From assembly GCA_029959365.1 (NCBI GenBank), contig JASCOA010000018.1:1-39084 (forward strand): a stretch of DNA of 39,084 nt, given 5' to 3'. This stretch comes from Microbacteriaceae bacterium PS02343 (GTDB taxonomy: Bacteria; Actinomycetota; Actinomycetes; Actinomycetales; Microbacteriaceae). Below, in pieces: positions 1 to 9,700 of this stretch. Within the stretch, counting starts at the first letter, position 1, and each line of letters starts with the position of its first letter. Below the pieces are notes generated by a model. It was not told where the DNA came from, ran no database searches, and worked only from the letters and a program-made list of their open reading frames with translations. Made by a program: the position numbers and the translations under genes.

Positions 1-2
1 CC

Positions 3-53
3 GGCACCACGCGCGGCGTCGGCGCCGACCACCTCGCCTCGAAGGGGCTCTGA
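3..53 (+). CDS. C-terminal end of an unidentified protein (partial)
   Basis: Only the last 16 codons and a TGA are inside the window. The residues are GTTRGVGADHLASKGL. Every one of these codons ends in G or C, which is what real genes in this window do, and the reading frame stops just before a strong terminator, so I take it as a true gene end. The fragment is too short to assign a family. Confidence 0.55.
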   Translation, partial: GTTRGVGADHLASKGL

Positions 54-73
54 TCCGCTGATCCCAGCGCCTC

Positions 74-110
74 GAACGGCCCCGCGGCAGCGCCGCGGGG
101 CCGTTCTCTT
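74..110 (+). terminator. Intrinsic terminator of the upstream partial gene
   Basis: A perfect 15-bp inverted repeat (74-88 with 92-106) encloses a three-base loop and is followed by TCTT. It lies 20 bases after the partial gene's stop codon and directly before the promoter of the next gene. Confidence 0.85.
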
Positions 111-142
111 GCGTCGCGCGCACTCTTAGTTAGACTCTCTAG
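109..142 (+). promoter_or_regulatory. Promoter of the 115-residue small protein, with a TCTCTAG start-site element
   Basis: A -35-like TTGCGT (109-114) and a -10 TAGACT (131-136) are spaced 16 bases apart. The -10 is followed at once by TCTCTAG (136-142), which recurs at the same place in the promoter of the paralogous gene at 12783. Transcription would start near 143, giving a leader of about 52 bases. Confidence 0.65.
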
Positions 143-194
143 TAAGAAGCTCGCCGAGCGAGCGGATGCGCTGCGCAGCCCTGGAGGAACGACC

Positions 195-542
195 ATGACC
201 GAGATCCCGACGATCGAGCACCTCGACCGCAGCACCGCGATGGACGCCGATGCGGTCATCGCCTACGTCATGACCTCCGAGGGCGTCGAGGGCGTCATCG
301 TCGAGGTGCGCGATGCGCGCTCGACGCTGCTCGGTCGCACGGTCGTGCAGGGCGCGCCCTCCCGTGAGGCGGCGGCGGATGCCGTGCTGCGCCGCTCGGC
401 CGTGGAGCGCTACGGGGACTTCATGGTCATGCCGGCCACGGGCAAGCGCAAGCTGCGCGCCGTCGTCGGCGTGCGCCTCGCTGCCGCGGTGGTCGAGCCC
501 ACGCTGCTGCGCGGCGCGCAGCAGCGCTCGCTCGCAGGCTGA
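195..542 (+). CDS. Small protein of unknown function, paralogue of the gene at 12783
   Basis: A 115-residue protein that I do not recognise. It has no signal peptide or membrane segment. The start ATG has a GGAGGA ribosome site six bases upstream. Aligned by eye with the protein at 12783-13118 it shares an N-terminal IPT motif, a central VEVxDxxxxLLxRTV-like strand, RExxxDAxL, a RYxxF motif and a final RRxLxAxxGxRL-like stretch, so the two form a paralogous pair about 12.6 kb apart. The pattern of a mixed beta strand followed by a helix suggests a small alpha/beta domain, but this is inference. Its promoter also shares an element with that of the paralogue. It is monocistronic, between an upstream terminator and a convergent rmuC. 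Confidence 0.8.
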   Translation: MTEIPTIEHLDRSTAMDADAVIAYVMTSEGVEGVIVEVRDARSTLLGRTVVQGAPSREAAADAVLRRSAVERYGDFMVMPATGKRKLRAVVGVRLAAAVVEPTLLRGAQQRSLAG

Positions 543-577
543 GTCCCCGCCCCGGCTCGTGATCCGCTGAGTCGGAG

Positions 578-1867
578 TCAGTCCGCCACGGAGGAGCGCC
601 CGGTCAGCTCGTGCGCGGTCACCTCGCGCGGCGCCTCCTCGATGGTCGCCGCTGGCGCCAGCACCGTCCCCTCGTCGAGGTCGTTGAGCTTGCGCGCCGA
701 GACCAGCACGCGGCTCTCGAGCGTGCCGACGAGCCTGTTGTAGTCGCGCACCGATGCCGTGATCGTGCGCCCGAGCTTGTCCACGTGCTCGCCGAGGGTC
801 GAGAGCCGGGTGTAGAGCTCGCGGCTCAGGTCGAAGAGCACCTTCGCGTCCTCGGTCAGCACGTCCTGCTGCCAGCTGAAGGCGACGGTCTTGAGCACCG
901 ACCACAGCGTGACGGGTGAGGCGAGCGCCACCTTCCTGGCGAAGGCGAACTCCATGATCGACGGGTCGGCCTCGAGCGCGGAGGAGATGAGCGACTCGCT
1001 CGGGATGAAGGCGATCACCATCTCAGGGCTTGCCGGCAGCCCCGTCCAGTAGCGCCGATCGCCGAGGGCGGTGATGTGGTCGCGCACGGCCTTCACGTGC
1101 TGCCGCAGCAGCGCCTCGCGCCGGGCCAGCTCGGCGTCGTTCGCCGTCGAGGGGATGGCGCTCGCGTCGAGGTACGCGTTGAAGGGCACCTTCGCATCGA
1201 CCGCGATGCTCTTGCCGCCCGGCAGGCGCACGATCATGTCGGGGCGCCCCGCGCCGCTCTCGCCGGCGATGCTCGACTGCACGTCGAAGTCGACGCGCTG
1301 CAGCAGGCCGGCGGCCTCGACGACGCTGCGCAGCTGCGTCTCGCCCCAGACCCCGCGGGTGCTGTTGTTGCGCATCGCCGAGGCGAGCGATTCGGCGGTG
1401 GCGCGCAGCCGCTCCTCCGACTCGGTCGCGCTGCGCAGCTGCTGGCTCAGCTCGCCGTGCTGGGTGCGGCGCTGGTGCTCGAGGTCGGTGACCTTCAGCT
1501 GCATGTCGGCGAGGCTCTGCGCGACCGGGGCGAGGGCCTGCAGCACGCGGCTCTCGCCGCGCTCGCGCTCCTGCACGGAGGCCTGCTCCGAGCGCTGCCG
1601 ATCGAGCAGCTCGCGCACCTGCTGCTGCGATCCGCCGAGCTGCCGCTGCAGTCCGTCCGCGGTGGCGGTGGCGGCGGCCAGCTCGGCGGCGAGCTCGCCC
1701 TCGCGACGGGCCGACTGCATCCGCTCGTCCGCCCATCGCCGCTCGGCGGCCACGAGCGCGTCTGCCGCTGTCGAGCCCCCACGGTCCCGGCGCAGCAGCG
1801 CGACCGCACCGGCGCCGACCGCCGCACCGATGACGAGGCCGAGCAGCAGGGCGATGACGGGGTCCAT
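578..1867 (-). CDS. rmuC: DNA recombination protein RmuC
   Basis: A 429-residue RmuC-family protein. RmuC limits recombination at inverted repeats and is thought to be a nuclease-like factor. Residues about 3-24 form a single membrane anchor (PVIALLLGLVIGAAVGAGAV), followed by a long Ala/Glu/Arg/Gln-rich coiled coil to about residue 170. The conserved RmuC domain then starts with the signature GVWGETQLRSVVEAAGL and continues through GRPDMIVRLPGGKSIAVDAKVPF, which carries the D...DAK acidic/lysine residues typical of the fold. ATG at 1865-1867 was chosen because the membrane anchor begins right after it and a -10-like GAGACT lies six bases upstream (1874-1879, minus strand), giving a leaderless message. 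It ends 36 bases from the convergent small gene. Confidence 0.93.
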   Translation of the reverse strand: MDPVIALLLGLVIGAAVGAGAVALLRRDRGGSTAADALVAAERRWADERMQSARREGELAAELAAATATADGLQRQLGGSQQQVRELLDRQRSEQASVQERERGESRVLQALAPVAQSLADMQLKVTDLEHQRRTQHGELSQQLRSATESEERLRATAESLASAMRNNSTRGVWGETQLRSVVEAAGLLQRVDFDVQSSIAGESGAGRPDMIVRLPGGKSIAVDAKVPFNAYLDASAIPSTANDAELARREALLRQHVKAVRDHITALGDRRYWTGLPASPEMVIAFIPSESLISSALEADPSIMEFAFARKVALASPVTLWSVLKTVAFSWQQDVLTEDAKVLFDLSRELYTRLSTLGEHVDKLGRTITASVRDYNRLVGTLESRVLVSARKLNDLDEGTVLAPAATIEEAPREVTAHELTGRSSVAD

Positions 1868-1952
1868 GCGCGCAGTCTCGCAGCAGCCTCGGACATCGAC
1901 ATCGACATCGGCGGCGATCGTCGTGCCGGGCCGGCTGGGGGAGGGGCCGGGC

Positions 1953-2567
1953 TCAGCCCAGCGCCATCGGGCGCGCGGCCGATGCCGCGGCCTCGGCGGC
2001 GGCGCCGATCGAGCGGATGCGCAGGCTCGCGATCTGCGCCAGGTGCTGCATCGACTCGGCGTCGTGCCGCTTCGCCGCATGCGCGACGATCGCCGCGCAG
2101 GCGGCGGCGTCCTCGAGCGCATCGTGGTGGTTGAAGTCCTCGAAGCCCGCGGCCATCGCGGCCACCGGCAGCTTGTACGAGTCGAGGTGGTAGGTCTTGC
2201 GCGCCAGCTGCAGGCTGCAGAGGTAGTCGTAGCTCGGCGTCTCGATCTCGCTGGCCATGCAGGCCGCGGTGATCACGCCCATGTCGAAGCCGGCGTTGTG
2301 CGCCACGAGCACGTCGTCGCCGGCGAACGCGACGAGGTCGGCGAGCTGGTCGCGCCAGAGCAGCGCGTCGACGACGTCCTCGGCGCGGATGCCGTGGATC
2401 CGCGTGTTCCAGTCGTTGAACCCGTCGTGCCCGAACGGCGGCCGGATCAGCCAGCCCGCGCGGTCGACCACGCGGCCGTCGCGCACCTTCACCATCCCGA
2501 CCGAGCACGCGGAGGCGGCGGAGGCGTTGGCGGTCTCGAAGTCGATGGCGGTGAAGTCGATGGGCAT
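1953..2567 (-). CDS. DEDDh 3'-5' exonuclease (DnaQ/PolC epsilon family)
   Basis: A 204-residue exonuclease-domain protein. The three exonuclease motifs are visible: Exo I AIDFETAN with the D and E metal ligands (residues about 7-14), Exo II VAHNAGFDMGV, and Exo III HHDALEDAAACA with the DEDDh histidine and aspartate. The domain fills about residues 4-165; the remaining C-terminal tail is Ala-rich. It is a stand-alone domain rather than a polymerase subunit fusion, and resembles the small 3'-5' exonucleases common in actinobacteria, likely acting on single-stranded DNA or RNA ends. It lies 85 bases upstream of rmuC on the same strand, so the two may be co-transcribed, though rmuC has its own plausible -10. 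Confidence 0.9.
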   Translation of the reverse strand: MPIDFTAIDFETANASAASACSVGMVKVRDGRVVDRAGWLIRPPFGHDGFNDWNTRIHGIRAEDVVDALLWRDQLADLVAFAGDDVLVAHNAGFDMGVITAACMASEIETPSYDYLCSLQLARKTYHLDSYKLPVAAMAAGFEDFNHHDALEDAAACAAIVAHAAKRHDAESMQHLAQIASLRIRSIGAAAEAAASAARPMALG

Positions 2568-2718
2568 ATCGCATCCATGGTCGCACGCCCCACCGACGCC
2601 GCCGACCGCGACGCCCGCGTCCCGAGCCGAATGCAGTCACGCGCGCGGGCCCTCCCGCAGCGGCGGCCAGCAGCCTGCGCTGACCCCGGTCGCCGACGGC
2701 ATTCGGGCCGAGGGCGGA

Positions 2719-3654
2719 TCAGCGCGGGATCACGTTCTCCAGCTCGCCGCCCGAGGCGAAGGCCTCGAGATTGCGCTGGATGAGCTCGGAGGCCCCGAGG
2801 GGGCGCCCGCCGGCCGCGTGCGGCGTGATGATCAGGTTCGGCTCGGCCCAGAGCGGCGAGTCCGAGGGCAGCGGCTCCGGGTCGGTCACGTCGAGGGCCG
2901 CGCCGCGGATCGCGCCGGAGCGCAGCGCGGCGAGCAGGGCGACCTGGTCGACCGAGGTGCCGCGGCCCACGTTGACCATCCACGAGCGGGTGGGCAGCGC
3001 GGCGAGCCGTTCGTGGTTCAGCGCGTGCTCGGTCGCGTCGCTGCCGGGCAGGATCATGACGAGCACGTCGGTCTCGGGCAGCACCGCGTCGATGTCGTCG
3101 ACGACGCGCACATCGCCGTCCTGGCGGGCCGATCGGGCCACGCCCGTGACCGTCGCGCCCAGCGCGATGAGGTGCGGGGCGAGCTCGCGGGCGATGTTCC
3201 CGTAGCCCCAGATGGTGACGCGGGCGCCGCGCAGCGTGGTCGCCGCGGTCGGGTCCCACTCGGGCTGCGGTCCGCCGATCTCGAAGGCCCAGCGGCTCTC
3301 GATCTGGGCGCGCACGGCGAGGTGCACGCGGCGCAGGCCGGCGAGCACGAGCGCGAGCGCGTGCTCGGCGACGGGCTTGTCGTGCAGCCCGCTGCCGCCG
3401 GTCACGACGACGTCCTCGGGGGTCGCGCTCAGCACGCCGTTGGGGCCGGCGGCGAGCGACTGCACCCAGCGCAGGCCCGGCAGCGCCTCGACCAGCGCGG
3501 CGATCTGCTTGCCGCTCATCGCCCACTCGACGAAGCCCACCGCATCCGCATGCTCCGCGGGCAGGGGAGCGGACTTGTCGAAGGCGACGATCTCGACCCC
3601 CTCAACGGGATCGAGGTGCAGCTCGAAGTCGGCGGGGATGAGGATCTTCGTCAC
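2719..3654 (-). CDS. D-isomer-specific 2-hydroxyacid dehydrogenase (NAD-dependent)
   Basis: A 311-residue protein of the D-2-hydroxyacid dehydrogenase family, which reduces 2-keto acids or oxidises D-2-hydroxyacids with NAD(P)H. The nucleotide-binding loop is GYGNIA rather than the full GxGxxG, a substitution seen in several members. The catalytic triad is present: Arg in NVGRGTSVD, Glu in DVTDPEPLP and His in ITPHAAGG. The N-terminal catalytic half is short, as in GhrA/hydroxypyruvate-reductase-like members. The start is GTG at 3652-3654. The physiological substrate cannot be read from the sequence. The gene diverges from ychF, whose promoter lies 50 bases away. Confidence 0.9.
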   Translation of the reverse strand: MTKILIPADFELHLDPVEGVEIVAFDKSAPLPAEHADAVGFVEWAMSGKQIAALVEALPGLRWVQSLAAGPNGVLSATPEDVVVTGGSGLHDKPVAEHALALVLAGLRRVHLAVRAQIESRWAFEIGGPQPEWDPTAATTLRGARVTIWGYGNIARELAPHLIALGATVTGVARSARQDGDVRVVDDIDAVLPETDVLVMILPGSDATEHALNHERLAALPTRSWMVNVGRGTSVDQVALLAALRSGAIRGAALDVTDPEPLPSDSPLWAEPNLIITPHAAGGRPLGASELIQRNLEAFASGGELENVIPR

Positions 3655-3705
3655 GCGGTGCTCGCTTCCGTAGGGGCCTGCGATCGAGCCTAGCCAGGCC
3701 CCCGG

Positions 3706-3711
3706 TAGACT
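3706..3711 (+). promoter_or_regulatory. -10 box of ychF (leaderless)
   Basis: TAGACT matches the actinobacterial TAnnnT -10 consensus and ends eight bases before the GTG start codon. No Shine-Dalgarno sequence lies between, so the mRNA should begin at or within a base or two of the start codon. Confidence 0.7.
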
Positions 3712-3719
3712 CGAGCCCC

Positions 3720-4793
<1,074 letters not shown>

Positions 4794-4809
4794 CCTCGCC
4801 GCCCCGGAA

Positions 4810-4962
4810 TCACTCCTCCTCGTCGCGACCTGCGCGCGGATCGCCGTACGCCGTCGAGTCCGGCGGTTCCGCCGCCTGGTCGACGGTGATGAGGCCGTCG
4901 GGGTCCTTCGGGTCGCGCTCTCCGCGCCGACCGAGCGTGCTCTTGTCCTGATCCTTGGGCAT
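4810..4962 (-). CDS. 50-residue acidic hydrophilic protein of unknown function
   Basis: This short frame reads MPKDQDKSTLGRRGERDPKD at its start and ends in RDEEE. It has 50 codons, strong G/C at third positions and no hydrophobic segment, so it is probably a soluble, largely disordered protein. A -10 box TAGCGT lies exactly six bases before the ATG, the same geometry as several other leaderless genes here, which supports it being real. It is convergent with ychF (16 bases between stop codons). I know of no function. Confidence 0.7.
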   Translation of the reverse strand: MPKDQDKSTLGRRGERDPKDPDGLITVDQAAEPPDSTAYGDPRAGRDEEE

Positions 4963-4968
4963 GCCGGC

Positions 4969-4974
4969 ACGCTA
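4969..4974 (-). promoter_or_regulatory. -10 box of the 50-residue protein (leaderless)
   Basis: On the minus strand TAGCGT is followed by GCCGGC and then the ATG. This matches the TAnnnT consensus with a six-base distance to the start codon. Confidence 0.6.
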
Positions 4975-5050
4975 CGCGCCAGGCACCGCCGGAACGCATC
5001 CACTCAGGCAGCGGTACGCCCGCACCGAGGCGACGTGCGACGATGACCCC

Positions 5051-5578
5051 GTGCAGCGAGCGGATGAGCAGAGGGACGGCATCCGCATCGCCTGGTCCGC
5101 CGACCTGCCCGCCGGCCCCCGCGCGACCGGGCGAGCCCTGCTGCGCGAGCTCGGCGCCGACGACATCACCGCCGTCTGCCCGAGCTGCGGCGGCCCGCAT
5201 GGCCGGCCGCTCACGTCCGCCGGCCAAGCGAGCATCGCGCACGCCGCCGGCGTGACGCTGGTGGCGCTGGGGGAGCGTTCGCTCGGCGTGGACCTCGAGC
5301 GATCGGACGCGCTGCCGCCCGGCATGACCGCGCAGCGCTGGACCGAGATCGAGGCCGTGCTCAAGGCCGACGGGCGGGGCCTCGAGGTCGCGCCCGAGCG
5401 CATCCGCTTCGCAGATGCTCGCGAGCAGAGACGCCGGGCCGTGCTCGACGGCACCGTCTACGAGCTCGAGCAGCTCGCCATCGACGGCTTCGTCGCCACC
5501 CTCGCTACAGCGCGGGCAGCGCCGTACCCCGCAGCCAAGCCGCCTCGAATCCTGCCGCATCCCCGCCGGCCTCGCTGA
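5051..5578 (+). CDS. 4'-phosphopantetheinyl transferase superfamily protein
   Basis: A 175-residue Sfp-type enzyme candidate, which would move the phosphopantetheine arm of coenzyme A onto the serine of a carrier domain. Visible motifs: CGGPHGRP near residue 45, an SIAHA motif, GVDLER (the metal-binding D and E), and RWTEIEAVLKADGRG, the W...xxEAhhK motif of the family. GTG at 5051 was chosen because the family-like sequence follows directly; a weak -10-like GACGAT lies six bases upstream. The protein is shorter than typical Sfp (about 220). Its last 25 residues (Pro/Arg-rich) overlap the end of the convergent M1 peptidase gene by 74 bases and are probably not part of the fold. The obvious partner is the carrier domain of the synthetase at 6788-10648. 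Confidence 0.85.
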   Translation: MQRADEQRDGIRIAWSADLPAGPRATGRALLRELGADDITAVCPSCGGPHGRPLTSAGQASIAHAAGVTLVALGERSLGVDLERSDALPPGMTAQRWTEIEAVLKADGRGLEVAPERIRFADAREQRRRAVLDGTVYELEQLAIDGFVATLATARAAPYPAAKPPRILPHPRRPR

Positions 5579-6791
5579 CGAGGTCGAGGAAGGCGTCGGT
5601 CGTGACGACGCCGTGCCGGAACCGCGCGGTCCACGTGCGCAGCAGCCCGAAGAAGGCGTCGTCGCCGAGCGCGGTGCGCAGCGCGTGCAGCGCGAGCGCG
5701 CCGCGCTTGTAGACCCGGTCGTCGAACATGAGGCCGGCGCTCGGATCGGCGAGCACGAGGTCCTGCGGCTGCGCCGCGAGTCGGCGGTGGTACTCGGCGG
5801 CGGTCACGGCGGCGGGCTGCTTGCCCGAGGCCTCGAACCACAGCCACTCGGCGTAGCACGCGAAGCCCTCGTTGAGCCAGATGTCGCTCCAGCTCGACAG
5901 CCCCACGCTGTTGCCGAACCACTGGTGCGCGAGCTCGTGCGCGACGAGCCGCTCGCTGCCGCCGACACCATCCATATGGTTCTCGCCGAAGACGGCGAGC
6001 GACTGCGCCTCGAGTGGGATCTCGAGGGTGTCGGGGGTCACGACGAGCGCGTAGGTGTCGAAGGGGTAGGGGCCGAAGCGCTCCTGGAACGCGCGCATCA
6101 TGGCGGGTAGCGCGGCGGTGTCGCGCCGCACCCGGGCGTCGAGCGCGGGCGGCGACCAGACCGTGCCGGGCACGCCGTCGAGATCGATCGCACTGGCGGC
6201 GTAGCGGCCGATGTGGAGGGCCGCCAGGTAGGTCGAGGTCGGCGCGGGCTGCTCGAAGACGGCCTCGTTGCGGCCGCCGAGGCGCCGGGACGAGGTCAGC
6301 GTGCCTGGGGCGACGATCGCGTAGTCCGCATCCGTCGTCACGGCGAAGCGGTAGGCCGCCTTGTCGTCGGGGCGGTCGTTGCAGGGGAACCAGGTCGACG
6401 AGCCGCTGGGCTGCGAGGCCACGAGGGCGCCGTCCTCGAGCTCCTCCCAGCCCAGCGGCCCCCAGGCGGAGCGGCGCGGGCCCGGGTTGCCGGCGTAGAC
6501 GATTCGCACGGTCGCGCGCTGCTCGGCGGCCAGCGGGGTGTCCGGTCGCACGAAGAGCTTGTGCGCGACCTGGCGGATGCGAGCGCGGCGCCCGTCCACC
6601 TCCACTCGGTCGACGCGCAGCCGGGTGAGGTCGAAGACCAGCGCATCCGTCGCCCGCAGCGCGGTCAGCGCGATCGTGGCCGTGCCGCGCAGGCGGTTGT
6701 CGCGCAGCCGGTAGTCCAGCTCGAGGTCGTAGTGCGAGACGGCGTACCGGTCGTCGCCCTGCTGCGGCAGGTAGGGGTCGGGCCAGCTCAT
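5505..6791 (-). CDS. M1-family zinc metallopeptidase, translationally coupled to the Pls-like synthetase
   Basis: A 428-residue gluzincin of the aminopeptidase N family. The zinc site is HELAH (His285, Glu286, His289) with the third ligand Glu308 in NEGFACYAE. The beta-rich N-terminal domain covers about residues 1-195. The usual GxMEN motif that recognises the free N terminus is replaced by LEAQS, a variant I associate with actinobacterial short M1 members. The helical C-terminal domain of full-size M1 enzymes is absent. No signal peptide is seen. Its ATG overlaps the stop codon of the upstream synthetase in an ATGA. From memory, streptomycete poly-lysine synthetase genes neighbour an M1-type poly-lysine-degrading enzyme (Pld), so the same role is a reasonable inference here. 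Confidence 0.93.
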   Translation of the reverse strand: MSWPDPYLPQQGDDRYAVSHYDLELDYRLRDNRLRGTATIALTALRATDALVFDLTRLRVDRVEVDGRRARIRQVAHKLFVRPDTPLAAEQRATVRIVYAGNPGPRRSAWGPLGWEELEDGALVASQPSGSSTWFPCNDRPDDKAAYRFAVTTDADYAIVAPGTLTSSRRLGGRNEAVFEQPAPTSTYLAALHIGRYAASAIDLDGVPGTVWSPPALDARVRRDTAALPAMMRAFQERFGPYPFDTYALVVTPDTLEIPLEAQSLAVFGENHMDGVGGSERLVAHELAHQWFGNSVGLSSWSDIWLNEGFACYAEWLWFEASGKQPAAVTAAEYHRRLAAQPQDLVLADPSAGLMFDDRVYKRGALALHALRTALGDDAFFGLLRTWTARFRHGVVTTDAFLDLVSEAGGDAAGFEAAWLRGTALPAL

Positions 6792-9700
6792 GCCTTATAG
6801 GCTCCCACGCGCACCTCGCGCCATGGACCGATCGGGTTGCCGCCCCAGCGCGAGTTCGCCGGCACGAGCTCGCCGCGCATCACGAGCGAGGCCGGCCCGA
6901 CGACGGCGCCCTCGCCGAGCGACGCGGCCGGCAGCACGATGCTGTGCGGGCCGAGCGTGGCGCCGATGCCGAGCCGCACCGCGTCGGTGGCCATGACCCG
7001 GTCGTGGAAGAGGTGCGTCTGCACGACGCAGCCGCGGTTGACGGTGGCGCCGTCGGCGAGCTCCACGAGGTCGGCCTCGGGCAGCCAATACGACTCGCAC
7101 CAGACGCCGCGGCCGATGCGCGCGCCGAGCGAGCGCAACCACCACACCAGCGCCGGGGTGCCGTGCGCCTGGGCGGCGAACCAGGGCGCCGCGCAGCTCT
7201 CGACGAAGGTGTCGGCCAGCTCGCTGCGCCAGATGAACGACGACCAGAGCGGATGCTCGCCCGAGCGGATGCGCCCCACGAGCGCCCACTTCACCCCGGT
7301 CGCGAGCAGGGCCGCCACCGCGCCGGCGGCGACGAGCACCGGACCGGCGAGCGCGAGCGCCAGCCAGCCGTTCACGGCCAGCAGCGCGCTGAGGCCGAGC
7401 CCGACGCCGATGCCGATGCCGCAGCTGGCGATGACGGCGAGCACGCGGCCGAACTCCCACAGTGCGCGCTGCACCTTGAGCCGCCTGGGCGGGGCGAAGG
7501 TGAGCGACACGTCGTTCTCTGCGGCGTTGCGCCGCAGCCGCACGGGCGGCGAGCCCATCCACGACGAGCTCGGCTTCGACTTCACGGGCGCGGCCGAGAG
7601 CACCGCGACGAGGCCGTCGCGCGGGATGCGGTGGCCGCCGCCGGCCATGCCGCTGTTGCCCACGAAAGCGCGCTTGCCGATCTCGGCGCGACCCAGGCGC
7701 ACGTGGCCGCCGCCCAGATCGTAGGTGGCCACGAGGGTGTCGTCGGCGAGGAAGGCGCCGTCCTTGATGGTCGTCATCGAGGGCACGAGCAGCACGGTCG
7801 ACGCCTCCACGCCCTCGCCCACCTGCGCGCCGAGCGCGCGCAGCCAGGCGGCCGTGAACATCGACGAGTAGATCGGGAACAGCGTGGTGCGCGCCTGGTC
7901 GAGGATCCGCTCCGTGGCCCACGCCTGCCAGCCGATGCGGCTGCGCACGGGGTGCACGCCCTCCGCGAGCCCGAGGCCGAGCAGGCGCACCGAGCCGAGC
8001 ACGGTGAGCGCGATCACGAGGCCCGCGGCCAGCACCGCCGGCACGAGGGCGAGCAGGGCGGGCAGCACGGCGTCGGCGACCGCATCCGCTCCGGCGATGG
8101 CCGGCAGCATCACGGCGGCGCCGGCGAGCAGGCCGAGCAGCGGGATGCCTGCGATGGCCACCGAGGCGGCGCCGAAGACGACCACCCAGCGGGTCCTGCG
8201 GGCCGGGCGGGCGAGCGGCCACCAGGGCTCGGCGGAGCCGAGGCGCGCCGCGGGGGAGCCGGCCCAGTGCTGGCCGGAGCGCACCCGGCCGTAGACCGCG
8301 GAGCCGGGCGCGACGGTCGCGCCCGCGCCGATGCGGGTGCCGGGCAGCAGCGTCGAGCGGGCGCCGACCTGGGCGTCCTTGCCGATGCGGATCGCGCCGA
8401 GGCGCAGCACGTCGCCATCGATCCAGTAGCCGCTGAGGTCGACCTCGGGCTCCACCGAGGCCCGGGCGCCGAGGTGCAGCATGCCGGTCACGGGCGGCAG
8501 GGCGTGCAGGTCGACGTCGCGGGCCACCTTCGCGCCGAGCGCGCGGGCGTAGTAGACGATCCACGGGGCGCCGGCCATCGAGGTGGCGCCGACGGTGTCG
8601 ACGATGCGCTCCGCGGTCCAGAGCCGCAGGTGCACCGAGCCGCCGCGGGGGTGGTCGCCGGGCCGCACGCCGGCGAGCAGCAGCCTGGCCGCCAGCGCCG
8701 CGATCGCCATGCGCCCGGGGGGCGTGACGAGCAGCAGCAGCGCCGGCACGAGCAGGGCCCAGCTGGCGGTGGGGATCGGCACCTCCACGCCGAGCGCCTC
8801 GAGCAGCGTGCCCGCCGTCAGCAGCAGGGTGAGCCAGCGCGCGCCGTCGATCACGCGCACGAGCACGCTGATCACGGTCTGCCAGGCGCCGGCGGATGCG
8901 GGCACCGGCGCGGGCGTCGGCTGGTCGGCGGGCACCCGCTCGGCCCCTTCTCGCGAGCGCAGGTAGTCGAGCATGGCCCCGAAGCGCGGATGCGCGTAGA
9001 TCTCGGCCACCGCGAACTCGCCGTCGCGCTCGCGCAGTCGAGCGACGAGCTGGGCGGCGGCGAGCGATCCGCCGCCGAGGTCGAAGAAGTTGGCGTCCGC
9101 ATCCGGTACCGGCACGCCGAGCACGGCGCGCCACTGCTCGCGCAGCCAGGCCTCGTCCTCGGGCAGCTGCGCATCCGCATCCGCTCCGCCGACGGGCCAG
9201 GGCAGGGCGGCCTTGTCGACCTTGCCGCTGGTGCGCACGGGCATCTCGTCGACGATCGCGAGCACGGGCACGAGCGCGGCGGGCAGCTGCTCGCGCAGCT
9301 GAGCGAGCGCGGCGCCGCGCTCGAATCCGGCGGTCACGGTGAGGTAGCCGACGAGCAGCGAGATGCCGCCCTCGGTGCGCCGCACCGCGGCGGCCGCTGC
9401 CGAGACGTCGGGCAGGTTCGCGAGCGCCGCCTCGACCTCGCCGAGCTCGATGCGCCGGCCGCCGATCTTCACCTGGTCGTCGGCGCGGCCGAGGAAGAGC
9501 AGCCCCTCGCCGTCGAAGCGCACCAGGTCGCCGCTGCGGTAGGCGCGCTGCCAGCCCAGCGACTCGAGCGGCGCGTACTTCTCGGCGTCCTTGACGGGGT
9601 CGAGGTAGCGGGCCAGGCCGACGCCGCCGATCACGAGCTCGCCGGGCTCGCCCTCGGGCACGACCTCGCCTGTGGCGGGGTCGACGACCGCGAGCTGCCA

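Noticed and set aside
2627-2706. 8-bp inverted repeat CCGAATGC/GCATTCGG with a 64-base gap
   Set aside because: The arms are far apart and I see no convincing inner structure; it lies in a short non-coding gap and could be chance.
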